A DNA stretch of 64,000 bases from Armigeres subalbatus (taxonomy: Eukaryota > Arthropoda > Insecta > Diptera > Culicidae): NCBI RefSeq assembly GCF_024139115.2, contig NC_085139.1:254358067-254422066 (forward strand). Direction: 5' to 3'. This document shows positions 22,560 to 33,963 of the stretch, piece by piece (the stretch's first letter is position 1; each line of letters opens with the position of its first letter). The notes under the pieces were generated by a model. That model was not told where the DNA came from and searched no databases. It worked only from the letters and a program-made list of their open reading frames with translations. Both the position numbers and the translations under genes were made by a program.

Positions 22560-22915
22560 CAATTCATATGGGCCATGCCCTTTTTGATCCATAGAACCAA
22601 AGTGAATACGGCTTCAACTATTGTGCCATTGCAGATCATCCATCCCTGAAATATAAGCTTTACGGTCAACACGCGTAACCAAAAGGCTGTTATCTCTTTA
22701 AAAAAAATTGCTCATACCCGTTTTGATCCAAAGGACTAAATTGGATACCTCTTCAACTATTGTTCCATTTCAGGTAATTTAAGAAAGTCATCTTTAGGTC
22801 TACAGGAATATTATTTTTAAATGGTTCATACCATTTTGATCCATAGATCCATATTAGATACGCCTTCAACAATTATTCCACTCCAGGTACTCGAAGAAAT
22901 CTCTGAAGTCTAGAC
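22560..22915 (+). repeat. Second repeat type, central copies
   Basis: About two and a half to three diverged copies of the repeat seen at 21,280-21,540, with strings TTTTGATCCA, CTTCAACTATTGTKCC and GGCTGTTATCTC. Confidence 0.6.
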
Positions 22916-22919
22916 TTCG

Positions 22920-25110
22920 TGGCTGGGGACATAATGGGAGTCTTGATTGATTCGGTAGACCATTTTATTCAATCTCTAGAACAATTGGGAGATCCTACAA
23001 CATGTTACATGTCAGAATTTGAGACGCAATTCGCAAACTATCCGAATTCCAGGACAACTTTGAGATCTTACAAAACCTCATATGCCTTGAGATGAGTGCA
23101 AGACAAACACTCGGGGAATGTAATTGAGTTGATACCGCGAGTGAAGAAATCATGAAAGTCTTGGTTGATTAGGTAGACCATTTGATTCAAACTCCAGGAC
23201 ATTTTGAAGATCTTACAACATCTTACATGCTAAAATTTGTGACTCAAGTGAAAGACTAATACTCAGAAGACAAAATTGGGTTAACACCACGGTTGGGGGA
23301 ACCATGGAAGCCTTGGTTGATTCATTAGACCATTTGATTCAAACTCCAGGACAATTTGGAGATCTTACAACACCTCATATGTCTTGTTTTGAGACGCAAG
23401 TGAAAGAAAAATATTTAGAGAACATATTTGAGTTGATACCACGGCTTAGGACATCATGAAATCTTTGGTTGATTCGATAGATCATTTGATTTAAGCTCCA
23501 GGACAATTTGGAGATCTTAGAACATCTCATATACCTGTATTTGAGACGTTAGTAAAAGACCAATGCACAGAAGACAAAATTGGGTTGACACCGCGGCTGG
23601 GGACATCGTGAAAGCCTTGTTTGATTCGGCAGAACATTTGATTCAAACTCCAGAACAATTTGGAGATCTTAAAACGTATCATATACCTGTATTTGAGACG
23701 TAAGTGAAAGACAAATAATCGGAGGACATCTTCTTCTTCTTGTTGGCATTACATCCCCACACTGGGACAGAGCCGCCTCGCAGCTTAGTGTTCATTAAGC
23801 ACTTCCACAGTTATTAACTGCGAGGTTTATAAGCCAGGATACCATTTTTGCATTCGTATATCATGAGGCTAACACGATTATACTTTTATGCCCAGGGTAT
23901 TCGAGACAATTTCCAATCCGAAAGTTGTCTAGACTGGCACCGGGAATCGTATCCAGCCACGCTCAGCATGGCCTTGCTTTGTAGCCGCGCGTCTTACCGC
24001 ACGGCTAGGGAAGGTCCCCAATCGGAGGGCCCCCAATCGGAGACGACAAAATTGGGTTGACACCGCGGCTGGGGACATCATGGAAGCCTTGGTTGATTCG
24101 GTAGACCATTTGATTCAAACTCCAGGACAGTTTGGAGATCTTAAAACATCTCATATGCCTGGATTTGAGACGTAAGTGAAAGACAAATAATCGGAGGACA
24201 TAATTGGGTTGATACCGCGGCTGGGAGCACCATGGAAGCCTTGGTTGATTCATTAGACTATTTGATTCAAACTCCAGGACAATTTGGAGATCTTACAACA
24301 CCTTATATGTCTTGTTTTGAGACGCAAGTGAAAGACAAATACTCACTTAGTCAGAGAACATAATTGAGTTAAAAGCACGGCTTAGGACATCATGAATGCT
24401 TTTTTTTGATTCGATAGACCATTTGATTCAAACTCCAGGACAATTTGGAGATCTTACAACTTCTCATATACCTGTATTTGAGACGGTAGCAAAAGACCAG
24501 TACTCAGAAGACAAAATTGAGTTAACACCGCGGCTCTGGACATCGTGGAATCCTTGGTTGATTCTGTAGACCATTTGATTCAAACTCCAGGACAATTGAT
24601 CTCCAAATTGACATCTAATAAACCTGGACTTGAGACGCAAGTGAAAGACAAATACTCGAAAGGCATGATTGGGATGATTCCGCGGCTGAGGACATCATGC
24701 AAGATTCAGTAGATTCGGTAGACCATTTGATTCAAACTCCAGGACAATTTGGAGATCTTACAACTTCATATATGCAAGAATTGAAGACGCAAGTGAAAGA
24801 AAAAATAATCGGAGAACAAAAATTGATTGACACAGAGACTGAGGACATCATGGAAGCCTTGGTTGATTCGGTAGACCATTTGATTTAAATTTCAGGACAA
24901 TTTGGAGATCTTACAACACCTCATATGTCTTGTTTTGAGACGCAAGTGAAAGACAAATCCTCGGAGGACATAATTGAGTTGATACCACGGCTTGGGACAT
25001 CATGAAGACTTTTGTTGATTCGGTAGACCATTTGATTCATACTCCAGGACAATTTGGAGTTCTTATAACATCTCATATGCCTGGTTTTGGAGAGATCTTA
25101 CAATACCTCA
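22920..25110 (+). repeat. 152-bp satellite, right arm (plus orientation)
   Basis: About twelve copies of a unit containing GACCATTTGATTCAAACTCC, GGAGATCTTACAACA, GAGACGCAAGTGAAAGACAA and ACCGCGGCTGGGGACATCAT. The GACCATTTGATT anchor recurs near 23,172, 23,328, 23,484, 23,636, 24,105, 24,257, 24,417, 24,569, 24,721, 24,875 and 25,029. A SINE interrupts it at 23,729-24,034. Copies are several to ~15% different, so the array is not freshly homogenised. Confidence 0.88.
23729..24034 (-). mobile_element. Feilai-like tRNA-related SINE
   Basis: Its 5' end is at the right. The minus strand carries A-box- and B-box-like promoter strings of a tRNA-related SINE (GCCGTGCGGTAAGACGCGCG at the 5' end, GGCTGGATACGATTCCCGG further in), and it ends in a (GAA)n-type tail seen as TCTTCTTCTTCTTG on the plus strand. 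The body (ACTGGGACAGAGCCGCCTCG, TTAACTGCGAGG) matches my memory of the Aedes Feilai family. The target duplication is about AATCGGAGGACA (23,717-23,728 and, imperfectly, 24,035-24,048). It sits inside a satellite copy. Confidence 0.85.
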
Positions 25111-25254
25111 TGTAAGAAGCAAGTGAATGTATTTGAAAGTATCCTCACGATCAATAAATTGAGTGAAATACTAGAAATTTTAGCAAAAATTCTTTTTACG
25201 TCACTTTCGGCTTACGTCCCCCTAATAAGTGACGTAAAAAGAGGGTTGAGTGTA

Positions 25255-26039
25255 CGATCTTGTGTTAACTAGGAAACCTGTATGCGACAGTGACTAGCGG
25301 TGCGATAGCAAATGTGAAATACACAGAATAGGCAATAGCGGTTTAGTCTTCTATACACTCTCGTGCTGAGTGCACGTAGTTACCACAGCATACAAATAAT
25401 ATTACGCTAACTATTGGCATTCCTCCAAAAAATCTTTGGGTACATATCCCGAAGGTTTTTATCGAAGGATTTTCAAAAAAAAAAATCTAAAGAAATTCCT
25501 AAAGGAATTTTTGATTTTTTACAATTCCTTCTTTGAATTTTCAAAACAATGTATTGAGGATTTTCAAAAGAATTTCTTATTTGTCTTTGAAAGAATTTTG
25601 GGAGGATTTTCTGAAAAAATTCCTGGAGAAAATTCCTTTATAATTTATGGAGGAATGTAAAAAAATCTAGAAATCTTTTTGAGAATGTCGGAAATTCTTT
25701 CAAGATTTCGTGTGGCTGTGTAGCAGCATCGTCATCATTATCATCATCGCACGCGCCGTAGGTCTGTGTGACAACCCCCAGATCCTACCAGAGAGGATGC
25801 AACATCCACCGACGAATGGTACCCTACTATAATATAACATTATCTCTTTGAATCTCACACATTAAACTACACGCGAACAATTATACCCAAATTGAATTTT
25901 ATAATAAAGCAGACCAGTTAGTATTAGCTCACTACTCAATCGAAGCACATCTTTCTTTGCCTCATACAAATTAATTGTACGCTAGGCTGATCGTCGAAAG
26001 ATTATCCCCACGGATTGAAAGAGCACTCTAAAGCTATTC
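25255..26039. other. AATTCC repeat block plus unassigned DNA
   Basis: 25,440-25,710 is another degenerate AATTCC block. 25,255-25,439 and 25,711-26,039 contain no gene I can see. 25,730-25,760 has a short ATC/TCATC-type microsatellite. Confidence 0.6.
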
Positions 26040-26740
26040 CAATCGGAAATTCTTTTACGAACTCCTTTTATTTTATTTTATTTTGGGAAAACTTTGAAAA
26101 TTAATTTGGATTTTTTTTTAAATTTTTTAAACAAACATTTTTTCGGAAATCCCTTTCGATTTTTTTTCAAAATTTCTCCAGAAATTCCTTCGAGCATTCT
26201 TTTACGAATTCATTTAGGAAATTCTTTTGGAAATTCCATCGAAAAATCCTTTAGGAATTCCTTTGTTACTACTTTGGAATTACTACGAAAAACCCTTCGG
26301 AGATTCCTTTTAGAATACATACGGAGATTATTTCCTTTAATATTTCCATTAGAAACTCTTTCGAAAATTCCTCTAAGATTTCTTATTTCATTCTTTAATC
26401 AATTTCCGTTGAAAATCCGGAATGATTTTTGCAGTAACTTTGAAAGGAATTTCGTATGGTTTTACTAAAAGGAAAATAAAGTTCCGAAGGAGTTTACAGA
26501 TGTGGAATAACAATGAGAATTCCTGGCGTTACTTTCTAAGTTATTCCTGAAGGAAGTTCCTGGAGCAAAAAAAAATCTAGAAAATTTTCAGAAGCAATTT
26601 TCGAAGAAATTTCAGAATGTATTCTCGAAAAAAATATCTTAGAAACATTTAAAGGATTTTCGAAAAGATTTATTAAAAGAATGCCCAAAAGAGAAAAAGA
26701 AATTCATAGATCACTAGAAAATCCATTTTTCTCTCAGAAC
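26040..26740. repeat. Degenerate AATTCC/GGAATT repeat block
   Basis: Same class as 20,160-21,060. A 124-codon open frame (26,094-26,468), Phe/Ser/Leu-rich, is created by the repeat and is not a gene. Confidence 0.75.
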
Positions 26741-26789
26741 AATTTTGGCGTATAAAATTAAATCATAATAAATCATAAAATTAAATCAT

Positions 26790-26965
26790 AAATTTCAGGG
26801 AAAATATTCGATTTGGTGGATCACGTACCCCATCGTGCCCCAGCTTAACTCCGCCAGTGCAGTGCTTGTGGGTTACTGTGATAGTTCCTTACCGTAGATT
26901 TCATGTTCCTCATGTCGATATTTCTGAGACTCAATGGTCCCTTAAAATCAACTCATCGACCGTAC
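26790..26965. repeat. Segment related to 47,040-47,165
   Basis: Shares GGGYTACTGTGATRGTTCCTT, a CATNTCGATATT string and RATGGTCCCTT..AAT/ATC.ACTCAT in the same order and orientation with the centre of the fold-back element at 43,989-49,840. I do not recognise the family. Confidence 0.55.
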
Positions 26966-26992
26966 CTCATTGAAATAAGCTAGGGGAGAACG

Positions 26993-27599
26993 GTCCATAA
27001 TGCACCCCTGGGGCAAAATGGCCTCACTCAGAAAATCACACATATAATCTGTTGTAGTACATTTATGAACGAATATTACCATTACAATTCATACCCCTAG
27101 CAGCACACATGTTTCACTAGAGTTACTGCAACTGATATGTGACCAGATTTAGTCACTATCAAGTTGCTCCAACCATTTTTGTCTGACTTGTGCTGCTCGG
27201 GACTTAGCCCATGCCCATCATTGAGCTCCATTGTAAAAAAATATCAAAATCCCTTCATATTCACTCAAATTTAACGATTTGCTATTCTTCCACCACATCC
27301 GTAAGATTGTAGTTCAATCCATTAAAAAAAACAAACAACCATGCGTACACCATCATTTTACATGCAATTGAGTTATTTTACACCACCATTTGGGCGTTTT
27401 GCCCCAGGCCATTTTTTAAAACAATTTTTAAATGCGTTAAAAACTCACGAAAACCTTATTGTTTTAAATAGGAGATCATTGTGAAATGTAGCTGGGTTTG
27501 TCATTTTTTCATCTACACGTTGAAATGGTTCCGTATTCTTGTTTATATGGGCGAAAAGATCGAAAAAGCTTAAGGGGTGCATTTTGGACCGTTCTCCTC
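26993..27599. mobile_element. 607-bp TA-flanked non-autonomous DNA element
   Basis: Inverted ends GRGGAGAACGGTCCAWAATG followed by CACCCC, flanked by TA (26,991-26,992; 27,600-27,601). A subterminal inverted pair, CCTGGGGCAAAATGGCC and GGGCGTTTTGCCCCAGGCC, lies further in. No transposase. A smaller MITE is nested at 27,095-27,201. Confidence 0.75.
27095..27201. mobile_element. ~107-bp nested MITE
   Basis: Inverted ends CC(T/C)AGCAGCACA and TGTGCTGCTCGGG around a short interior with CTGCAACTGATATGTGACC. I recall similar AGCAGCACA-ended MITEs as common in mosquito genomes. A target duplication is not clear. Confidence 0.6.
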
Positions 27600-27601
27600 T
27601 A

Positions 27602-29424
27602 ATTAAACTCGATTTGACTTTCCGCTGTTTTATGAGGAACAAGTTCTCGCGTATTTTCAGGGTAGGATTCTGTCTCACCAAAGGTAAATTGATAATGGGC
27701 GTCAAATCTCTAATAGACGAACAATCACCGCGAAGGAAGGGATAGCGAATCATCACGCCCGTTTGAACATTACGTAAGCTACCTGTATCTGAATTAGAAA
27801 ACGTGCCCCGCAGCCTTGACAGCAACAACGTGTGATTAGAGGGAGGACCGTGATTGAAACTGGCGTAAAACGAGTATCGACGAAAATTCATTATACTTTC
27901 AGTAATGGGATGACAGCGTGAAAATGGCACGCACATTTCTCGTTGATTGAAAAATTGTTAATTTGTTGGAATGGATCACAGGAATTGATTGCCCAATTTG
28001 CGACGAGATGGGTATACATAGGAAAGGGCGCTTTGCTTCGACGATATTTATCAATATTTTAAATGTTATAAGAAGAAGAAGTTTCGTTATGGAGTGTAGA
28101 GTAGATTTTACCCCGGAAAACGCTGTTTGCATACTTACGAGTTAGTATCGAACCGGGATATCAACGTCGATAACCACAAGAATACATCGACAGTGCAAAA
28201 TATTGCATCGGCGAACACACGATCGATAAGAAAGCCGCCCATCCCTCCCCCCGTATCGTAATAACGGTTTTCCGCACAAGTCTGTGGTAAACCACACATA
28301 CCCTATCCCGTGTAAGAGCCAGGAATGGCATCGATTGATTAGAAACAACCCTCCACAAAGATAGGGATTGGGCCGAACGGTGCTTTCCAGCGTAAAATTC
28401 ATAACTCAAGAGGACTTATCGGATGCCTGTCATCGTCGTCATGCTTTCCTATCGCTCGCGTACATCAGCGGTATCAGCGGACCGACACGACGACGATGCG
28501 ATGGTGGAGTCTACACGGAGCGAGAAAAAATAAGGTCTTGCCCTTCCCACACCCGTCCGTGCTTTATTTATGTGAAGACATATTGCGAAGCGTTGCATGG
28601 GAGATGTTTCTACTTATGTTTTCCTCCACTTGATGGTGTTTTTGTTGTTGCTGTCGACATATAACCCATCAACACAAGTGCCTCCATAACTTCGCTTCCT
28701 TCTGTTCTATAGTTGGGTATCACTGGCATGCACTCTGCGTCTGGCCGCCGCCGCCCGTAGTGGTCATATTTCCACATGGAAGGATAGTCGTTGATGGTTG
28801 GTTGGGTCCTTCAAAGCGGAGAGGTTCGCCGTCCGCCGTCAAGCTTGCGATGACATCGCAGGAATGGTAAATATTTGTCTTCCGGTTGAGGTATCTAAGC
28901 TTGAACGTAAGAAAGTCCGCCGACGGAAGATTGTCACGCTGTGCTGGTGGTAGTTTACCATCCGCATACTAACCGTATTCGGATTGTTTGACTAAGGCGG
29001 TTAGCTGTCCAATGTTAGTGCAATGAAGAGTTTGTTCGACAATAATGTGTACATTGTTCCTTCACTCACTGCAACAGGCAAACTGTTCACAACATGATGT
29101 CTTCGGAGGTACACCTTTGAGGAGCTACTTTTGGGTCGAATACGAGCTTCTATTTTATCATATTGTAATTATTTATCAATGTATCTAAATAGAATAAGAT
29201 TCGGTTTCATTGGTCATGGGCTGTTTATATTAGTGTGTTCAATGTTTATATACAAGGGAAGTTTTCCAGTTTACTCTTCCATTGACCGTAATCATGATTT
29301 CATTTTATTTAAAAAAAAACGAATAGTGCATCGTTTTTGGAGCCGAACCACAACGATCAGCTAATACCAATAATAAGGCTAAGTTTTAATTGTTTCCTTT
29401 GTCATTGCTTTCTATATTAAACTA
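27602..29424. other. Unassigned DNA, no gene recognised
   Basis: Moderately GC-rich at 28,140-28,900, with open frames up to about 98 codons and no recognisable product. A GTAAGT donor-like site exists on the minus strand at 28,140 (after ...ATACTAACTC), so a non-coding or 5' exon of a host gene is possible, but I cannot support one. 28,900-29,424 is AT-rich. Confidence 0.4.
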
Positions 29425-29690
29425 GTCGACCCGGCAGACGTTGTCCTGCATAGTAGGCCAAATGCGCGTTGTGAACTGCCCATGCAAAATTTCCATACGA
29501 ATCTTAATTTTAGTGTTTCGCGATTTACTCAACCTTACTCATAATTTTTGCATGAGGAAATATCATATAAACCCGTCGGAAATGATAATGAACGTTTCCA
29601 CTGAAGGAATGAAGAAAATCCATCCAGCCGTTTTCGAGTTATGCGGATACGAACACAGACCATTTCATTTTTATTATATAGATTGTTTAT
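29425..29690 (+). repeat. Conserved dispersed repeat ('GACCCGGCAGACGTTG' type)
   Basis: Begins GTCGACCCGGCAGACGTTGT and ends near ATCCAGCCGTTTTCGAGTTATGCGGATACGAACAC...TTATATAGATTG. Sequences of this form are widespread in insect genomes as short non-coding interspersed repeats. I do not know the exact class (SINE or MITE). Confidence 0.55.
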
Positions 29691-30359
29691 ACTATCATCC
29701 CTTTTCTCAATCAACTAATCAAGTCCCCATTCACATATGTATCGCTTTTTTTGGTATCCAGCTGGAGCTACCTGGTAGCTTAAATTGTCAAGACGGGACC
29801 CGAACAGCTGTTTTGCTTCTACTAGAACCAATACTTAGAAGAACCATTCTATATGTTAACCACTTGAGCACTAGACCTGTGCGCCGCCGCGCAACGCCGC
29901 GGCCGACGACGATTTTGGGTCGTCGCGCCGCTGATCATAATTTTACCACACCGATGAATTATCGCAATAAAAAAAATCAATTAACTTGAGTCGAGTCGAT
30001 TAAAATAAAAGACACTGAAGATGGCCTTACAGTTGAAGACTAAATACGTATTTGTAAGACAATACAACGTGGTGGAATTGAATGGAATAGTACCAAACTC
30101 GTGTTATGATTGTGGGTGTTAGTAAGTTGTTAGAATATTATTGAGGTGGAACTCGTCAAAATTCTATTGTAAATCTACCTCGAGTGATGGTGTCTCTAAG
30201 ACAGTGTTGTGACAAACATTAGTTTATGAATAGGTTGGTCGATTAGTTGTGAATTTGAATTAGGCTGTATCTAGAAGATTTAATCTACTAAGTAGAATAA
30301 TACAAAAAATGTTTAACTGGTCTTTGGAATTCGTCTAAGCCAAAGCCTCATTCTGTCGG
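29691..30359. other. Unassigned DNA with GC-rich patch
   Basis: No gene. 29,875-29,940 is a compact GC-rich patch in AT-rich DNA (GCGCCGCCGCGCAACGCCGC, GGTCGTCGCGCCGC) with local self-complementarity, which may be a remnant of a GC-ended MITE. The rest shows nothing I recognise. Confidence 0.45.
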
Positions 30360-30574
30360 CCACCTAAATCGGTGGGCAGTGTTGTCCCACACTTTGTGCA
30401 ATAAATGTTGCTCTTTGATTTTACTCCATCCAAACGATTTTACAATCTTAACTAAGTAAGTGCAACTAATAGAAGGCTATTTAAATTTTATAATTGTCCA
30501 TCGTTTAGATGGAGTAAAATCAAAAAGCAGAATTTTTTGCACAGAGTGTAAGACAACACTGCCTCTAGGTGACT
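30360..30574. mobile_element. MITE with ~75-bp inverted arms
   Basis: Arms 30,360-30,437 and 30,505-30,574 pair well; both contain GGCAGTGTTGTC, TTGATTTTACTCCATC and AAACGAT as inverted copies. The loop is about 67 bases. The ends are approximately (C)CACCTA. A target duplication is not resolved. Confidence 0.75.
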
Positions 30575-30639
30575 CGCAAATTATGTTTGTTGTGGTACTT
30601 TTGTGAAGGCTTGAATACGTGCCCAAAGCGCCAAAACCA

Positions 30640-32335
30640 CTTGTTATATTTCCTAGTAAATTCCTTCAGATATTCCTCCGAAAAGTTTCAATAAAAAACC
30701 TTAGAAAATTATATTATGTATTATTCCGGAAATGTCTTACGAAATTTCTCTGAAAATTCCTTCAGAAATTTCATTACGGATTTCTTCAGAAAATCCTCCA
30801 CGAATGTCTTCATGAAACTCCTTATGGAATGCATACAAAAAAAATGTTTCAGTCATTTCTACGAAAATGTTGTTAGGAATTCCTTAGGAGAATCGTTAAG
30901 GAATTCCTTCGGAAGTTTCTTGAGCGATTCCTCCGGATATTTCTGAAGAAATTTCTCAAGAAATTCCATTTGGAGTATCTTCAAAATCTGTTTAGCAACT
31001 CTTTAATTTTTTAAAGCAATATTTTATTATGCATTTCTTCGGCAATTATTCTATGAATTCCTTAAATAAATTCTTCTAGAGATTGCATAAGGGGGGATTT
31101 CTTCCAGCAATTCCTTTAAAACATTATCCGGGAATTCTTCCAGAGCTTCCTGCAGGAATTCCATCGAAAATGCCTTCATGGGTTCTTTACGAAATTCTTT
31201 CAGTAATACCTTCGGATTTTTTTAGTGTTAGTTGTTTAATTTGTTTGTTTTATTTTTTCGAAAATTCAATTTTCAATTTCTTCCAAGAAATCCCGGAGGC
31301 TTTCGAAGACACTTTTATAGAAATCCCTGGTGAAATACCCAAAGGAATTCTTGGTGGATTTTTTTAGATTATTCAAGGAAATTTTTTTGAGAAGCTCTTA
31401 AATGAATTTTTCAAAAAGTTTTTGAAGAAATTCCTGGAGGGTTTTGTGCAGGAATTTCTAAATGTATTTCCGAAGGCGTTTTCAAAAGAGAGCCTGAATG
31501 GATTTTCGAAAATAATTCCAGTTTGAACTACTTTAAGAGATTTCGAAGGTATTTCTTAACAACTTCGAAGAAGAATTCCTAAAAAAAAATTCCATAGGAA
31601 TCCATAAAGGAATTTCTGAAGGATTTTTTGAAGGAATTTCCAGAGGAATTCTCAAAGGAATTTATGAAAAGATTGCTAATAAAATTCTCTCAGCTATATT
31701 TTGGAATTTCTCTCAGGAATTAGTTCAAAAAAGCTCCTTCAAAAATGTGTTTAAGAAAACCTTGAAAAAATCGTTGAAGTATTTTCCCGAAAATTCCTTG
31801 AAAAATTCTTCTTAGAACTCTTTTAGAATTCCTTGCAAAGTTCTAGGACGAAATTTCCTTAAGAACTCCTGAACAAGTTCCTGAAGGATATATCCGAAGA
31901 AGTCCCTGAAGGTTTTGTTCAAAGTAACTTCTGAAGAAACTTCTGACAGCCTTAGTTATCTCCGAAAATTCATTTGGACATTCCGTCAAGGCTTCGTTCA
32001 GAAATTCAGATATACATTCTGAAAATCCTTCGCAAATTCTTCTTGAAATATCTACCTAAAGAGAATGTTTTAGGAGTTCCTTAGGAAATTGCCTCAGAAT
32101 TTCAAATAAAATCTAAAAACTCCTTCAGAAATTTCTTTCAGCTTTGGAATTTTGCTTTGGAATTTATTTGAAAATTAATTTGTTGTTCTTTCGGATTATT
32201 TTAGGAATTCCTTCGGATTTTTTTAGTAATTCCTCTAGGAGTTCCTTAGCAAGTTTCTTGACATTTTTTCCTGAAATTTACATAGGAATTCTTCCAAAAC
32301 TATGTTAAGCAATCTATAGAAAATTTCTCCTCCGG
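30640..32335. repeat. Long degenerate AATTCC/GGAATT repeat block
   Basis: About 1.7 kb of imperfect GGAATTCC-centred repeats, the largest of five such blocks in the window. Frames within (for example 31,083-31,367) reflect composition only. Confidence 0.8.
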
Positions 32336-33053
32336 TCAATTATTTTGTAACTTTACGAAGCTACCTACAGGCACTGACAAAACTAGCTCTGTACACATCG
32401 TTGATTCGTCCAGTCGTCCTGTACTAAGCATATGCGGTATTTCGAAAAATTTCGTTTCAGGTTGTTCGAAACGAAATTCCGCGGAATTTCGCGGAATTTG
32501 AGCACGGCGAAATCTGATTTCTTGATTTCGTTTCGTTTCGTAAAATTACAAAAATTTCGCCAGAAAAAACTAGCTTCTAACGAAATTTGACGGAATTCCG
32601 CGGAATTTCGAAACGAATTTAAACTAATCCATACTTTATATCATAAAAAATTTTGGCTGCGCCGCTGCACAAAATCGTTAAGTTGTTTTCAAAACTTTAG
32701 GTTATACAAATTTTTCGATTAACGCTTACTCACCCCATTCTTAGTCGACAAATACGTAAGTAGTTTTCTTCTATAAAACGTCTTCAGTGTTTCCATGATT
32801 AAAATTTTGTGATATTTTTTTACTATTTGCACAATATGAATGCGGAATGATCGCGTAGCAGAAATTTGTTCAACCAGTGTGCAATCGATCGTATTGATGC
32901 TGATCACGCCAGCTAGTGTGGAAGAACGCGAAGTGATAAAACCAGTGGCGTAACTAATGGAAAGTTCTAGGGGGGTCTAACTTTTTTTTAAATTATTTCT
33001 ACTTTTTCAATCAAAACAATTAAGTTTTCGCTCAATGCTCAAAACAACTAGTA

Positions 33054-33269
33054 GGGGAAATGTGCCGATCTCCATCTCACTGTACATATATCCATCTCAT
33101 CGCTAAACAAAGAAATACGGCACCAAATTCGTCGCTTCTTTTTGTCAACATGCGTGCTCACTGCTGAAAAAAATCACAATAATAATAAACAAACCAAATT
33201 CCTTTCCATTGCTTTGTTTTTGATGGGACGGAAATAGGAGCTATGAGATGAAGTGGCGAACCGTTCCCC
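33054..33269. mobile_element. ~216-bp TA-flanked MITE
   Basis: Ends GGGGAAATGTGCCGATCTCC and (inverted) GGGGAACGGTTCGCCACTTC, flanked by TA (33,052-33,053; 33,270-33,271), with CATCTCA strings subterminal on both sides. Non-coding. Confidence 0.65.
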
Positions 33270-33606
33270 TATATATTGTTCGCAAGTTGGCCGACCAAAC
33301 AAACATTGACCTATTTACATACAACAGATCCATTGACGACTTGAGCATTATAAATTATGGTCCACGACACTCAGCCTATAAAAAAAGAAATGTCGTGAAA
33401 AAATCATACGAGCCTTAGCAAAGCAAAATTGGATTGGATTGGAAATTGGATTTGTGGATTTTTATAATCCATCCAACAGCATTCCAAGTTCTTTCTCATC
33501 AAAATTTAAATTACCTCTCTTTAAAATCTGAGAGATTTGCCAAAACTTTGTCGAAAATAAAGAAGCCTAAATTGTTGACTGAAAATTTAAAATTTTCAAG
33601 AAATAG

Positions 33607-33686
33607 CGGCATTACGAAATCCTTAAAACACTTTAGCTTAGCTTAGCTTAGACTGACCGGCATTACGAAATCCTTAAAACACTTTA
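33607..33686 (+). repeat. 29-bp direct repeat flanking an (AGCTT)n stub
   Basis: CGGCATTACGAAATCCTTAA plus nine further bases occur identically at 33,607-33,635 and 33,658-33,686, separated by 22 bases GCTTAGCTTAG...ACTGAC. The arrangement looks like a target duplication around a tiny retroposed tail. Confidence 0.8.
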
Positions 33687-33730
33687 CCATACAAATCGGA
33701 AATGCCTGAATTGGATAGATGCATATGAAA

Positions 33731-33963
33731 TCAATACCAAATTTTCAAAACGATTTATCTGCTTTTGTAAACAAAGATTCAAACGACGATTTGGCGATTC
33801 TGATAGCACTCCCAAGCAAACCAACAGCATCAACGCGTAGTAGGAGTCTTCGCCTACGTGTTGATAGGGTTGATTTGCGTGGGAGTGCTATCAGAATCGC
33901 CAAATTGACGTTTGAATCTTTGTTTACAAAAGCAGATAAGTAATCTTGAAAATTTGGTATTGA
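33731..33963. repeat. 233-bp near-perfect palindrome
   Basis: Arms of about 105 bases (from TCAATACCAAATTTTCAA to TTGAAAATTTGGTATTGA) with a short loop around 33,840-33,855. Mismatches are few. It lies within the 1,983-bp element and could be a further nested fold-back MITE. A transcript across it would form a long hairpin. Confidence 0.9.

Larger units (their letters stand above)
21137..25252. mobile_element. TA-flanked fold-back element filled with satellite DNA (4.1 kb)
   Basis: The outer ends are inverted repeats (CACTCAAYCCTCTTTTTACG at each terminus, related over about 90 bases) flanked by TA (21,135-21,136; 25,253-25,254). Inside, a ~152-bp satellite runs in minus orientation at 21,540-22,430 (about six copies) and in plus orientation at 22,920-25,110 (about twelve copies). 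The interior also holds a second repeat type and a SINE. No transposase is visible. The TA duplication suggests mobilisation by a Tc1/mariner or pogo-type transposase (inference). Confidence 0.75.

Noticed and set aside
27445..27936. 163-codon minus-strand frame
   Set aside because: It runs across the end of the 607-bp MITE into flanking DNA, and its translation matches nothing I know.
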